NCBI RefSeq assembly: GCF_018861755.1
Contig: NZ_JAHLEF010000006.1
Location: 124,001-188,000, forward strand
Source: Clostridium sp. CF012
GTDB lineage: Bacteria; Bacillota; Clostridia; Clostridiales; Clostridiaceae
DNA: 64,000 nt
Direction of reading: 5' to 3'
Numbering within the stretch: the stretch's first letter is position 1; each line of letters opens with the position of its first letter. The notes under the pieces were generated by a model, which saw only the letters and a program-made list of their open reading frames with translations, was not told the origin of the DNA and did no database searches. Shown here piece after piece: positions 36,408-44,722 of the stretch. A program made the translations under genes and the position numbers.

Positions 36408-37652
36408 TTATTTGTAAGATTTTTTTAATACTTCTTCCCATTCTTTAGAATTATAGCCACCAGCTAAAATTTTTTTAAGAGTTAGCAATAAATTATTTTT
36501 GATTTTATCAGGTAGATTATATAATATGAAAATACTATTGTCATTAGCTTTATACATATGTTCAACCATTATTTTACCTATGCCTGAAACTTTATTATTT
36601 GCAATTTTATTCCCACTTATAATTCCCTTCTGCACAATTCTTGCTTGAACCTCATCACTATATATATATTTAATGAAAGCATTGGCATTATCCCCATTTT
36701 TTGCATTTACAGGGATGCATACTAGTGAATTAATAATTATAGGAATATTAGAACCATAATTTGAATTATTATCATAATCTCCTATTATACCTATGTTTGT
36801 TCCATTAAGTTTAGAATTATAGTAAGAAATACATGCCAGTAGTGGAGCCTCACCATTATTAAAATTAATAATACTTTGTTCATTACCTAACTCAAAAGAC
36901 GCCTTAGCAATTCCATTATTTTTTGTTAGCAAATTAAATTGGTTAAATATTTCTTGCATGGCTTTATTTTTTTTATAAGACTCCTCACCACTATCATAAA
37001 TTTCTTCAAGTTCATGAATATTTACTATTTTGCTAGCCATTAAGGAAAATAGAAATCCATTAACATCTATATCTTCTGTTAACACTACTGGGGTTTTTAT
37101 TCCCTTACCATTAATTTGTTTCAAAATATCGAACCATTGTTCTAAATTTTTAGGGTTAGATATTTTAAATTTTTCTAAATTAGCTTTATTATATAATAGC
37201 TCAATAGAATATGGCACAACTCCTATACCATAGTATTTATCCCCAACTCTACCATAGGAACCTACAATGTCATAATATCTTTCACTGATAGTTGCTTTTT
37301 CATAAACGCTTTTCATATCACTAAGTACTCCCTTTTTGCTAAGATCAATAAGAGTATTTCTATTAGTGAAAATTAAATCAATTTCTGTTCCAAGATTAAT
37401 ACTATCCATGATATCACTTTTATCACCTAGTACATCATTTAATTTTAATTCAACATCTGGATTTGCCTTTTTAAAATCCTCAATTAAAAATTTAATTACG
37501 TTAGAAGAATATTTATCAGTTGTATCTAAAAATACATTTATTTTTTTTTGTTTTTCACTTTTATCAGATTTGCAGGCCGAAAGGGTAAAAATCATATTTA
37601 AAATTATAAGAAAACTAGTTAGCTTTTTCAATGTTTTAAATGATTTCTTCAT
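36408..37652 (-). CDS. Extracellular solute-binding lipoprotein (family 1)
   Basis: A 414-residue lipoprotein with a Lys-rich signal peptide (KTLKKLTSFLIILNMIF) ending in LSAC, so the mature protein starts at about Cys27. The mature part looks like a family 1 ABC sugar/oligosaccharide-binding protein: INVFLDTTDKYSSNVIKFLIED, VGDKYYGIGVVPYSIELLYNK and VNAKNGDNANAFIKYIY, each at the place expected for the two-lobed fold. No permease or ATPase gene is next to it, so it is an orphan that may work with a distant transporter or act as a sensor. The ATG follows GTGAGGTG. Confidence 0.82.
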   Translation of the reverse strand: MKKSFKTLKKLTSFLIILNMIFTLSACKSDKSEKQKKINVFLDTTDKYSSNVIKFLIEDFKKANPDVELKLNDVLGDKSDIMDSINLGTEIDLIFTNRNTLIDLSKKGVLSDMKSVYEKATISERYYDIVGSYGRVGDKYYGIGVVPYSIELLYNKANLEKFKISNPKNLEQWFDILKQINGKGIKTPVVLTEDIDVNGFLFSLMASKIVNIHELEEIYDSGEESYKKNKAMQEIFNQFNLLTKNNGIAKASFELGNEQSIINFNNGEAPLLACISYYNSKLNGTNIGIIGDYDNNSNYGSNIPIIINSLVCIPVNAKNGDNANAFIKYIYSDEVQARIVQKGIISGNKIANNKVSGIGKIMVEHMYKANDNSIFILYNLPDKIKNNLLLTLKKILAGGYNSKEWEEVLKKSYK

Positions 37653-37756
37653 AAGTTCACCTCACAATAATAATAAATATGAATATTTTAATTTTTTTTC
37701 TATATAAATTAATTAAATATATAATTGTTACATATAATTTAAAGGGGGTGGAATAT

Positions 37757-38716
37757 ATGAAATTGAAGATAATATTTTTAAAGAAGAAATTTGTTTACTA
37801 TGCTTTAGCATTTATTGTCTTTGCAACAATACTTACATTCTTCTTGTTAATTAAAAACAAGTCATTAAATACATTTAATATTGTTACTGAAAGTAAAATG
37901 ATGCAGGCTGATTTAACAGGGGATGGAACTAAGGATATTCTCTACATAAAAACAGAAACAGATAAATATTATATTCAAATAAATTCACAAGATAAAAGTT
38001 ATTATCTAGAGCCTTCTAAAAAAATTAACACTGTTGGAAATTATTATACTGATTGGCCAATGCGACTTACTTTAATGGACATATCCAGAAACAAGATACC
38101 TGAAATATTTACTCAAGCATCCGTAGATGATACAGCATCTGTAGATAATAAAGCTATTCAGCATGTATTCCTTTGGAATAGAGACAAATTTGATGATATC
38201 TTTTGCAGTAGTAACAATATTTTAGGTTTTATTGACAGTAAAAATAATAAAACTCCTAAGGTTTTATCTGGAAATATTAAAGATGGTAAAATGACTTTTA
38301 TAAGTTATATTTTTATTAAAAATAATTTGAAATCTTTTGACTATAACTATGACGATAATTATATGGGTAAAAACACAATAACAAGCTTCATAAATCTTAT
38401 GGAAAGCTTTCCACTATCAGAATTAAATATATCAAAAGAAATTTTCTCACCTGCTTTAAATGGTAATGATATATCACTATTAAGCGATTTATCCAGCAAA
38501 AAAATAAATTTTATCTTCCAAGATGCTGTTTTTAAAGATTCTAACTGGGACAAAGCCGGCAATGTTAGTGAAATTTTATGGACCTTAAACTTTAAAGGAA
38601 CTGCTTCTAAGGATTTAAAAGATATAAAAAACTATACCATAGAATTAATTCTTAAACCTATGCCTAAGGTTGATAATGTTTCTAATTTAAAGATTAGTTC
38701 TATAGATATAAAGTGA
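37757..38716 (+). CDS. Membrane-anchored protein with FG-GAP-like segment, function unknown
   Basis: A 319-residue protein. I chose the ATG at 37757 because AAAGGGGGTG lies just upstream; the frame is open further back without a site. It begins with positive residues and one hydrophobic segment at about 13-32 (VYYALAFIVFATILTFFLL), then lies outside the cell. Near residue 50 the segment MMQADLTGDGTKDILYI resembles an FG-GAP/VCBS calcium-binding loop, and MDISRNKIPEIF at about 115 a second one. No enzyme motif is visible. It is divergent from the solute-binding lipoprotein, from which a 104-bp gap separates it. I do not recognise a named family. Confidence 0.7.
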   Translation: MKLKIIFLKKKFVYYALAFIVFATILTFFLLIKNKSLNTFNIVTESKMMQADLTGDGTKDILYIKTETDKYYIQINSQDKSYYLEPSKKINTVGNYYTDWPMRLTLMDISRNKIPEIFTQASVDDTASVDNKAIQHVFLWNRDKFDDIFCSSNNILGFIDSKNNKTPKVLSGNIKDGKMTFISYIFIKNNLKSFDYNYDDNYMGKNTITSFINLMESFPLSELNISKEIFSPALNGNDISLLSDLSSKKINFIFQDAVFKDSNWDKAGNVSEILWTLNFKGTASKDLKDIKNYTIELILKPMPKVDNVSNLKISSIDIK

Positions 38717-38779
38717 TAAAACAAAACTCTAATTAGCTAGTTAATATGTACAAGTTTAATATAATTTTCAGATTAAAAA

Positions 38780-38843
38780 GGGACCGTATTATCGGTCCCA
38801 AGGGGGATGGGGGGGGTTCCGCATAAAATAATTAATTTTATGC
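38780..38843. repeat. Hairpin, G-rich tract and palindrome between the anchored protein and bactofilin genes
   Basis: GGGACCG TATTAT CGGTCCC (38780-38799) is a perfect 7-bp stem without a T-run. It is followed by a G-rich tract (AAGGGGGATGGGGGGGGTT, 38800-38818) and then the palindrome GCATAAAATAATTAATTTTATGC around 38821-38843. G runs this long are rare in this AT-rich window. The remaining part of the 268-bp gap has no other visible feature. Confidence 0.55.
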
Positions 38844-38984
38844 TAATGGAGATTTAACTCCGATTACATTTATAATATTAACCTTTTTGCATAGTTTTAT
38901 TCATTATAAAAGATATTTATTTTTTTTTATAAAGTTATTATTATATAGAAATATAAACTAATTTAATATTGGAGGAGTGTTCAT

Positions 38985-39368
38985 ATGTTTAATAATAAGG
39001 AGAAAGATGTAAATAGAATTGAAACTTTAATTGGAGATCAATGTTTTATAATTGGCTCTTTGAATGTAACTGGGCTTATAAAAATAGACGGTTCTGTTGA
39101 TGGAGACATAATTTGTGATGATGATGTAATCCTAGGAGAATCTGGCCACATAAAGGGTAATACGGTATGTAATAATGCATATATAAATGGAGTACTTAAT
39201 GGAAATATCCGTTGCACAAATACTTTATCTATAGAAAGTTGCGGCAAGGTCAAAGGAGATATTTCAGTGAAAAAACTGATGATTTCTGAAGGTGGAATTC
39301 TTGATGGTAAATGCACTATGATAGGTTATGAAGTTCATGATAGTGATAGTGATAGTAATAATTTATAA
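38985..39368 (+). CDS. Bactofilin (polymer-forming cytoskeletal protein)
   Basis: A 127-residue protein of the bactofilin family (DUF583), which forms filaments at the membrane. The core of about residues 12-110 is a right-handed beta-helix of repeating short turns: GSLNVTGLIKIDGSVDGDI, GESGHIKGNTVCNNAYINGVLNGNI, and so on, each with regular Gly and Ile/Val spacing (strings given in part). The ends are short and polar, as usual. The ATG follows GGAGGAGTGTTC. It is a single gene with a terminator. Bactofilins help set cell shape, or in spore formers the spore coat; which role applies here cannot be told. Confidence 0.92.
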   Translation: MFNNKEKDVNRIETLIGDQCFIIGSLNVTGLIKIDGSVDGDIICDDDVILGESGHIKGNTVCNNAYINGVLNGNIRCTNTLSIESCGKVKGDISVKKLMISEGGILDGKCTMIGYEVHDSDSDSNNL

Positions 39369-39377
39369 GGCTGACGA

Positions 39378-39425
39378 AAAAATAACAGGTCAAATATGCA
39401 CGTATATTTGACCTGTTATTTTTTT
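39378..39425. terminator. Terminator after the bactofilin gene
   Basis: AAAATAACAGGTCAAATAT and ATATTTGACCTGTTATTTT form a stem of about 19 bp followed by T residues on plus. It also faces the converging Asn-rich gene. Confidence 0.9.
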
Positions 39426-39501
39426 AAGATGTCCAATATAAAAAATATCATCATTGAATTCCGCCTAAATATTAGCATTAATTATATAAATTCTAATATG
39501 A

Positions 39502-40467
39502 TTAATTAGAGTTTTCTTCTACAATCTTATTGAGCAATTCAAGTTTTCTATCATCTACTAGATGAGCTAATATATATATTAACTGTCCCACATCCTCATC
39601 TTCTAAGTTTTTAATAATACTATGTGTTCTTTCTTTGGGGTCAGTATGTTTGAATTCAACATCATTACTTTCAATGGGCTCACTATTTACAAAGGAATTA
39701 TTATTGGACATTGAATTTATCATATCATTAAGATTTGGATTATTTAAATCTAAATTATTTAAATCTATTCCAGCTAGCATATTTGAGATTTGACTTAAGT
39801 CTATTCCTCCCATACCTGAAAATATATCTACTAAGGGGTTATCTTGAGCATCAACATTAGAATTTATTGAATCATTATTTCCATTTGAATTGTTTTTGTT
39901 ATTCTTTGCAGCACTTGGCGACGCCTTTGCATTTGACTTTGACTTTCCATTTGAATTTGAATTCGCATTACTCGGGTTTAAATTATTCGTTAAGTTGCCA
40001 GGTGTGTTATTGCCTTGACCAGTTAAACTACCCATCAAGTTTCCCAGCATATTATTATCTTGACCTCCACCTAAATTACCCAATAAATTTGTTAACATAT
40101 TATTATCTTGACCTCCGCCTAAACTACCCAATAAATTTGTTAACATATTATTACCTTGACCTCCGCCTTGACCTCCGCCTAAACCAGAAAGTAAACCTTC
40201 AAGCATATTGTTGCCACCACCATTGTTTCCAGAAAGAAAACTAGATAATAATGCCATCATCGGATTCCCAGAATTTCCATTTAACATTTGTGTTAATGGG
40301 TTACTATTATTATTGTTATTGTTGCCGTTGCTGTTATTATTACTGTTACCATTGCCATTACTGTTGTTATTATTACCGTTACCATTACTGTTATTGTTAT
40401 TGTTATTGTTATTATTGTTATTTCCATCATTCATATTATTTGTACGATTCTTATGATGTTTTGACAC
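39502..40467 (-). CDS. Asn-rich low-complexity protein with a conserved C-terminal domain
   Basis: The protein is 321 residues and strongly biased. Residues 15-60 are almost only Asn, Gly and Ser. Residues about 75-150 hold three to four copies of a 16-residue unit NNMLTNLLGSLGGGQD. A second Asn/Ser/Lys-rich stretch follows, and then a Leu/Asn region (IDLNNLDLNNPNLNDM). Only the last 45 residues, HSIIKNLEDEDVGQLIYILA onward, look like a normally folded domain. No signal peptide or membrane segment is seen. I chose the GTG at 40465-40467, five bases after GAGGTGAT, over the GTG at 40474. It opens a three-gene group of compositionally odd proteins. It resembles spore-layer or matrix proteins in character, but I know no family for it. 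Confidence 0.7.
   Translation of the reverse strand: MSKHHKNRTNNMNDGNNNNNNNNNNNSNGNGNNNNSNGNGNSNNNSNGNNNNNNSNPLTQMLNGNSGNPMMALLSSFLSGNNGGGNNMLEGLLSGLGGGQGGGQGNNMLTNLLGSLGGGQDNNMLTNLLGNLGGGQDNNMLGNLMGSLTGQGNNTPGNLTNNLNPSNANSNSNGKSKSNAKASPSAAKNNKNNSNGNNDSINSNVDAQDNPLVDIFSGMGGIDLSQISNMLAGIDLNNLDLNNPNLNDMINSMSNNNSFVNSEPIESNDVEFKHTDPKERTHSIIKNLEDEDVGQLIYILAHLVDDRKLELLNKIVEENSN
40308..40432. repeat. Trinucleotide microsatellite coding for poly-Asn
   Basis: A run of (on plus) TTATTGTTA-type triplets interrupted by GCCG and ACC, all encoding Asn with some Gly and Ser on the minus strand, covers about 125 bp inside the Asn-rich gene. Such repeats change length by slippage in steps of one codon, so the protein can vary in length between strains without frameshift. 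Confidence 0.8.
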
Positions 40468-40521
40468 ATTTATCACCTCATTTATAAATGGGAGAGCATA
40501 AGCTCTCCCTGATTTTTGGAA

Positions 40522-40767
40522 CTAGCAACCACAAGTTTTTACTGGACTTATAGCATTTCCACCTCTACAAAAACAAAAACCTAAGAATATTAATATTAAT
40601 AGAAATGCGTTTTTGTTTTCAAGTAGACATGTCCTTTGAAGTATAATCAAGATTATCAAAGCACAAATTGGATTGCTACATAGACTTTGAACTCCACATG
40701 AATTTACTGGTTGAACTCCACAGCATGAGTTTACTGGTCGAACTCCACAACATCTTTTTTTTGACAT
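40522..40767 (-). CDS. Small Cys-rich membrane-like protein
   Basis: An 81-residue protein starting at the ATG 40765-40767, which follows AAGGGGGG. The N-terminus has an imperfect tandem repeat, CCGVRPVNSCCGVQPVNSCG, three units of about nine residues, each with Cys. Two hydrophobic stretches follow, PICALIILIILQ and AFLLILIFLGFCFC, and it ends KTCGC. About one residue in seven is Cys. This pattern is common in small clostridial spore-coat or surface proteins, some of which carry the automatic name chorion class high-cysteine protein. It lies 55 bp after the Asn-rich gene's start, same strand, so it may be upstream in the same operon. No function is known. Confidence 0.65.
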   Translation of the reverse strand: MSKKRCCGVRPVNSCCGVQPVNSCGVQSLCSNPICALIILIILQRTCLLENKNAFLLILIFLGFCFCRGGNAISPVKTCGC

Positions 40768-40862
40768 ATAAAACCCCCCTTTCTGGGCATGTTTCAATGT
40801 GTTACATATTTCAACTAAAGTAATTTATATTTTACTTTATCAAATGTTTACTGTCTAAATTA

Positions 40863-41252
40863 TTATTCATCACAACAGTCGTCATTGTTTGAGCAGCATC
40901 CTCTGTTTTGATTGCCACATGCGAATAAAAGTATTAATATTATTATCCACCAGCATCCACCGCCGCCGAAGCCGCCAAAGCCACCAAAGCCGCCAAATCC
41001 ACCGCATCCGCCAACATTACTTGATCCACATCTACATAATTCCTTGCAATGTTTAGGGTCGCATCCACAAACAATACCATTATCTTGTCCTTGACCACCA
41101 AATCCTCCACAGAAGCATAAAAGAATAATGATCAAAATTATTGAGTTTCCACCGAAGATGCCATTGTTGTTGTTGTTACAACATTTTTTTTCATGACCAC
41201 ATCCATTGTTTTGTGAATTAGCTAATCCACCTAGCAATCCATTCATATCCAC
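40863..41252 (-). CDS. Gly/Cys-rich low-complexity membrane-like protein
   Basis: A 129-residue protein whose GTG start (41250-41252) follows GGAGG by eight bases. It has 18 or so Cys and long Gly/Phe runs (GGFGGFGGFGGFGGGGC). Two strongly hydrophobic segments, SIILIIILLCFCGGFGG and CWWIIILILLFACG, flank a hydrophilic Cys-bearing loop CGCDPKHCKELCRCG. It ends CCSNNDDCCDE. The layout matches the clostridial high-cysteine type often seen in outer spore layers, where Cys cross-linking would make an insoluble sheet; this is inference. It lies on the same strand 95 bp before the 81-residue Cys-rich gene. Confidence 0.68.
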   Translation of the reverse strand: MDMNGLLGGLANSQNNGCGHEKKCCNNNNNGIFGGNSIILIIILLCFCGGFGGQGQDNGIVCGCDPKHCKELCRCGSSNVGGCGGFGGFGGFGGFGGGGCWWIIILILLFACGNQNRGCCSNNDDCCDE

Positions 41253-41415
41253 TTTACTTCCCTCCTTATATTTACTATTAGGTTAAATAACAATTAGTAA
41301 TTGTTCTCTTCCTCTGTTTAACTCTTAATTTTAGAAACCTTTTTCTTTTGTTTTCTAATATATACTATTCTCATACAAATAAATTGACACTGAATTTTCA
41401 ATTAAAACGCAAAAA

Positions 41416-41478
41416 AAATAGGCCTTATCACTTTGTGCAAAAAGTACTTTTTTGCACACTATAATGTAGGTCTATTTT
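41416..41478 (-). terminator. Terminator after engB
   Basis: AATAGACC...GGCCTATT form the outer stem, with an inner GTGCAAAAAAG/CTTTTTGCAC hairpin, then TTTTTTTTGCG on the minus strand. It ends the lonA-engB transcript. Confidence 0.8.
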
Positions 41479-41488
41479 ATATATCAGA

Positions 41489-42100
41489 TTATTTTTTTTC
41501 TATAGTTTCAGGTTCTTCTGAAATGTTGCTAAGCATATTTCCTAGTAGCTCTTTGACACCTATTTTTTTTAGTGATGAAATATTGATAATCTCTTCATTA
41601 TCATCTAAATTAAGTGTTTCCCTAATTAACTTATTATTTTGTACCAATTCCGTTCTATTTAACTTATCTTTTTTCGTTGCAACAATTACAACTTCGTAGC
41701 CAAAGTGTTTTATCCATCCATACATTAGAAGATCATCTTTAGTAGGTTTACGTCTACAATCAACGAGTAATGCTACCTTTTGAAGCTGAGGTCTGCGAAC
41801 TAAATAATCCTCCATCATTTTTCCCCATTTAGCTTGTTCAGTTTTTGATACTTTGGCATATCCATAACCCGGTAAATCAACAAAATAAAAGCTTTCGTTT
41901 ATTAAAAAAAAGTTAATAAGTCTTGTTTTTCCAGGTGTACCACTAACTTTAACCAATTTACGTCTATTGGTTAAAGTATTTATTAGTGATGATTTCCCTA
42001 CATTGGACCTACCAACAAAAGCATACTCTACTAGATTATCTGTAGGATATTGAGCTGGTTTTACTGCTGAAATTATGAATTCAGATTGTTTTATCTCCAT
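41489..42100 (-). CDS. engB: Ribosome biogenesis GTPase EngB (YsxC/YihA)
   Basis: EngB is an essential small GTPase for 50S ribosome assembly. The protein is 203 residues. GTPase motifs in order are [10 protein letters not shown] at 30-39 (G1), a Thr in SGTPGKTR (G2), [10 protein letters not shown] (G3), ATKKDKL (G4) and ISSLKKIG (G5). The start codon overlaps the end of lonA by 20 bp, so translation is probably coupled. ATG follows TTGGAGAG. Confidence 0.96.
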   Translation of the reverse strand: MEIKQSEFIISAVKPAQYPTDNLVEYAFVGRSNVGKSSLINTLTNRRKLVKVSGTPGKTRLINFFLINESFYFVDLPGYGYAKVSKTEQAKWGKMMEDYLVRRPQLQKVALLVDCRRKPTKDDLLMYGWIKHFGYEVVIVATKKDKLNRTELVQNNKLIRETLNLDDNEEIINISSLKKIGVKELLGNMLSNISEEPETIEKK

Positions 42101-44423
42101 TATTTATCTCTCCAATTAATGCATTTTCAAGTACATCATCTACTTTATTTGCAATTATAAATTTTAGTTTATCTTTAATACTCTTTGGTATCTTCTGTAT
42201 ATCTTTTTCATTATCTTTAGGTATTATAATTGTATCGATACCTGCTCTATAGGCAGCTAGTGATTTTTCTTTAAGCCCTCCAATAGGTAATACTCTACCA
42301 GTAAGCGTAATCTCACCTGTCATTGCTACGTTATGTCTTACTTTTCTATTAGTTAAGGCAGATATCATTGCAGTAATCATAGTTACCCCAGCTGAGGGAC
42401 CATCTTTAGGTACCGCACCTTCTGGTACATGAATATGAATGTCCTTATTTTTATAAAAGTCACTATCAATATTATACTTAGCTGCATTAGCTCTAATATA
42501 GCTGTATCCAGCTTTAGCAGATTCTTTCATAACGTCGCCTAAATGGCCAGTAAGTTCAAGCTTACCAGTTCCCTCCATAGCACTTACCTCTACAGGCAAA
42601 GTAACACCACCCACTTCAGTCCAAGCAAGGCCTGTTACAACTCCTACTCCATCTTCCACATCAGCCTTATCATATGTATATAGCGCAATTCCTAAATACC
42701 TTTTAACGTGGGCCGTTGTAACATTAACATTTTCTCTACTCTTTTCTACCATTTCTGTTATTGCTTTTCTGATAACAGAAGCAATTTGTCTTTCTAGATT
42801 TCTAACCCCAGATTCCCTAGTATAATTTTCTATAATGCAATTTATTGAAGAATCAGAGAAATTTATTTTATCGCCTTCCATATTATGTTCTTTTAACATC
42901 TTTGGAATAAGGTGATTCTTAGCAATGTGAAATTTTTCTTCTGATGTATAACCAGACACCTCAATAATTTCCATTCTATCTAGTAATGGTCTTGGAATTG
43001 TATCTAATTTATTTGCAGTAGTTATAAACAAAATCTTTGATAAATCAAAGTCGAGTTCCAGGTAATGATCCCTAAAAGTTGCATTTTGTTCACTATCCAA
43101 AACTTCCAGTAGTGCATCTGCAGGGTCACCCTTAAAATCACCACTCATTTTATCAATTTCATCTAATAAGAACAATGGATTTTTAGATGCTGCTTGTTTC
43201 ATGGCATATATAATTCTACCTGGAATTGCTCCCACGTAAGTTTTTCTATGCCCTCTTATTTCAGCCTCATCCTTTACTCCACCTAGTGACATTCTAACAA
43301 AATTTCTGTTTATTGCATTAGCAACGGACCTCGCTATAGATGTCTTTCCAACTCCCGGTGGCCCTACCAAACAAAGTATAGGTCCTTTAAGAGTTTTGCT
43401 AATTTTTTTAACTGCTAAATATTCTATTATTCTTTCCTTAACATCCTCCAGGCCATAGTGTTCTGCTGCAAAAACTTCTCTAGCCTTGTTAATATCAATG
43501 TTATCTTTAGTGAATTTATTCCAAGGTAGATCTAAAATCCAATCTAAATATGCTCTTATTACTCCACTTTCAGCAGAATAATTCCCTGCACTTTTTAATC
43601 TGTTTAGTTCATATATCGCCTTTTCTTTTGCCTCTTTAGGAAGCTTTGCCTTGTTTATCTTAACTTCATATTCATCTATCTCTCTTTTATTCTCATCATC
43701 TTCTCCTAACTCTTCTTGTATAGCTTTTATTTGTTCTCTTAGATAATATTCCTTTTGGATTTTATCAATTCTACCTTTAACCTTTGTTCCAATTTTCTTT
43801 TCTATTTTCAATACTTCAACTTCATTTTTCAATATAAAAAGTAATTTTTCTAATCTTTTAATAACGTCTAGTGTTTCAAGCAATTTTTGTTTTGTTTCTG
43901 GTTTTAGTATTAAATAGGAACTTACAATATCACAATATCTTCCTGGCTCTTTGGTCTCTTCTAAACTGAATAGTGCATCAGGAAAATTATTAGCTGACAA
44001 ATTTATGTATTCTTCAAAAGATTTATCTATAATTCTAACTAATGCCTTACATTTCTTATCATCTTCAAAATCTTCATCTTCAATAATTTCAACTTCTGCC
44101 TGTACAAAAGATTCATTATTTTTATACTCCGAAATCTTCCCTCTTTTTAGCCCTTCAACTAGTACCCTAATTGTATCTCCTGGTAACTTTAATATTTGCT
44201 TTATATTACAAACAGTACCAATACTATATATATCCTTTTCCTCTGGTTCTTCGATTTTTGATATCTTCTGTGAAACCAGAAAAATTTCTTGATTATTTAG
44301 CATAGCATCTTCCAGCGCCAGTATAGATTTTTCTCTACCAACATCAAAATGCAACACCATATATGGAAATATATTCATACCTCTTAGTGGAATTAGCGGA
44401 AGAAGTTTTGTATTTTTATCCAT
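42081..44423 (-). CDS. lon: ATP-dependent protease LonA
   Basis: LonA degrades damaged and short-lived regulatory proteins. The protein is 780 residues, full length. It has the N-terminal substrate domain up to about 200, a coiled linker, the AAA+ domain with Walker [10 protein letters not shown] near 350 and Walker [11 protein letters not shown], and the peptidase domain with the catalytic dyad Ser677 in PKDGPSAG and Lys720 in [10 protein letters not shown]. The ATG follows GAAAAGAGGGAG. It overlaps engB by 20 bp. It has its own upstream gap of about 300 bp, with the lonB terminator at its far end, so a separate promoter is expected. No CIRCE or CtsR-type box was recognised there. Confidence 0.97.
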   Translation of the reverse strand: MDKNTKLLPLIPLRGMNIFPYMVLHFDVGREKSILALEDAMLNNQEIFLVSQKISKIEEPEEKDIYSIGTVCNIKQILKLPGDTIRVLVEGLKRGKISEYKNNESFVQAEVEIIEDEDFEDDKKCKALVRIIDKSFEEYINLSANNFPDALFSLEETKEPGRYCDIVSSYLILKPETKQKLLETLDVIKRLEKLLFILKNEVEVLKIEKKIGTKVKGRIDKIQKEYYLREQIKAIQEELGEDDENKREIDEYEVKINKAKLPKEAKEKAIYELNRLKSAGNYSAESGVIRAYLDWILDLPWNKFTKDNIDINKAREVFAAEHYGLEDVKERIIEYLAVKKISKTLKGPILCLVGPPGVGKTSIARSVANAINRNFVRMSLGGVKDEAEIRGHRKTYVGAIPGRIIYAMKQAASKNPLFLLDEIDKMSGDFKGDPADALLEVLDSEQNATFRDHYLELDFDLSKILFITTANKLDTIPRPLLDRMEIIEVSGYTSEEKFHIAKNHLIPKMLKEHNMEGDKINFSDSSINCIIENYTRESGVRNLERQIASVIRKAITEMVEKSRENVNVTTAHVKRYLGIALYTYDKADVEDGVGVVTGLAWTEVGGVTLPVEVSAMEGTGKLELTGHLGDVMKESAKAGYSYIRANAAKYNIDSDFYKNKDIHIHVPEGAVPKDGPSAGVTMITAMISALTNRKVRHNVAMTGEITLTGRVLPIGGLKEKSLAAYRAGIDTIIIPKDNEKDIQKIPKSIKDKLKFIIANKVDDVLENALIGEINNGDKTI

Positions 44424-44629
44424 TTTTCTCCCTCTTTTCTAAATTAATATTATTTAATAGTATATTTTAAATTCTAAATTGATATTTTTTATTAATATTT
44501 AGGAACTATAAATATTAATTTACTATATTTTTATAGTAGCTTTAATTATAGCACAACTACTATAGTATACATATAATACAAACAATTTTCAATACTAGAA
44601 AATTTAAAATATAATTATAAGGCACATAA

Positions 44630-44671
44630 AAACAAAAAACAAGTCAAATATATTATAATACTGACTTGTTA
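44630..44671 (-). terminator. Terminator between lonB and lonA
   Basis: AACAAGTCA and TGACTTGTT form a 9-bp stem, then TTTTTTGTTTTT on the minus strand. The remaining part of the gap at 44424-44722 is AT-rich and should hold the lonA promoter. Confidence 0.82.
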
Positions 44672-44722
44672 TTCCATCCATTAAACTGTCATTAAATCAT
44701 CATCTGAGGTTCTAAAATATTG

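Noticed and set aside
40208-40487. Plus-strand Leu-rich and Tyr-rich frames opposite the Asn-rich gene
   Set aside because: They are translations of the complementary strand of the trinucleotide repeat. Their composition follows directly from the Asn codons and no ribosome site precedes them.
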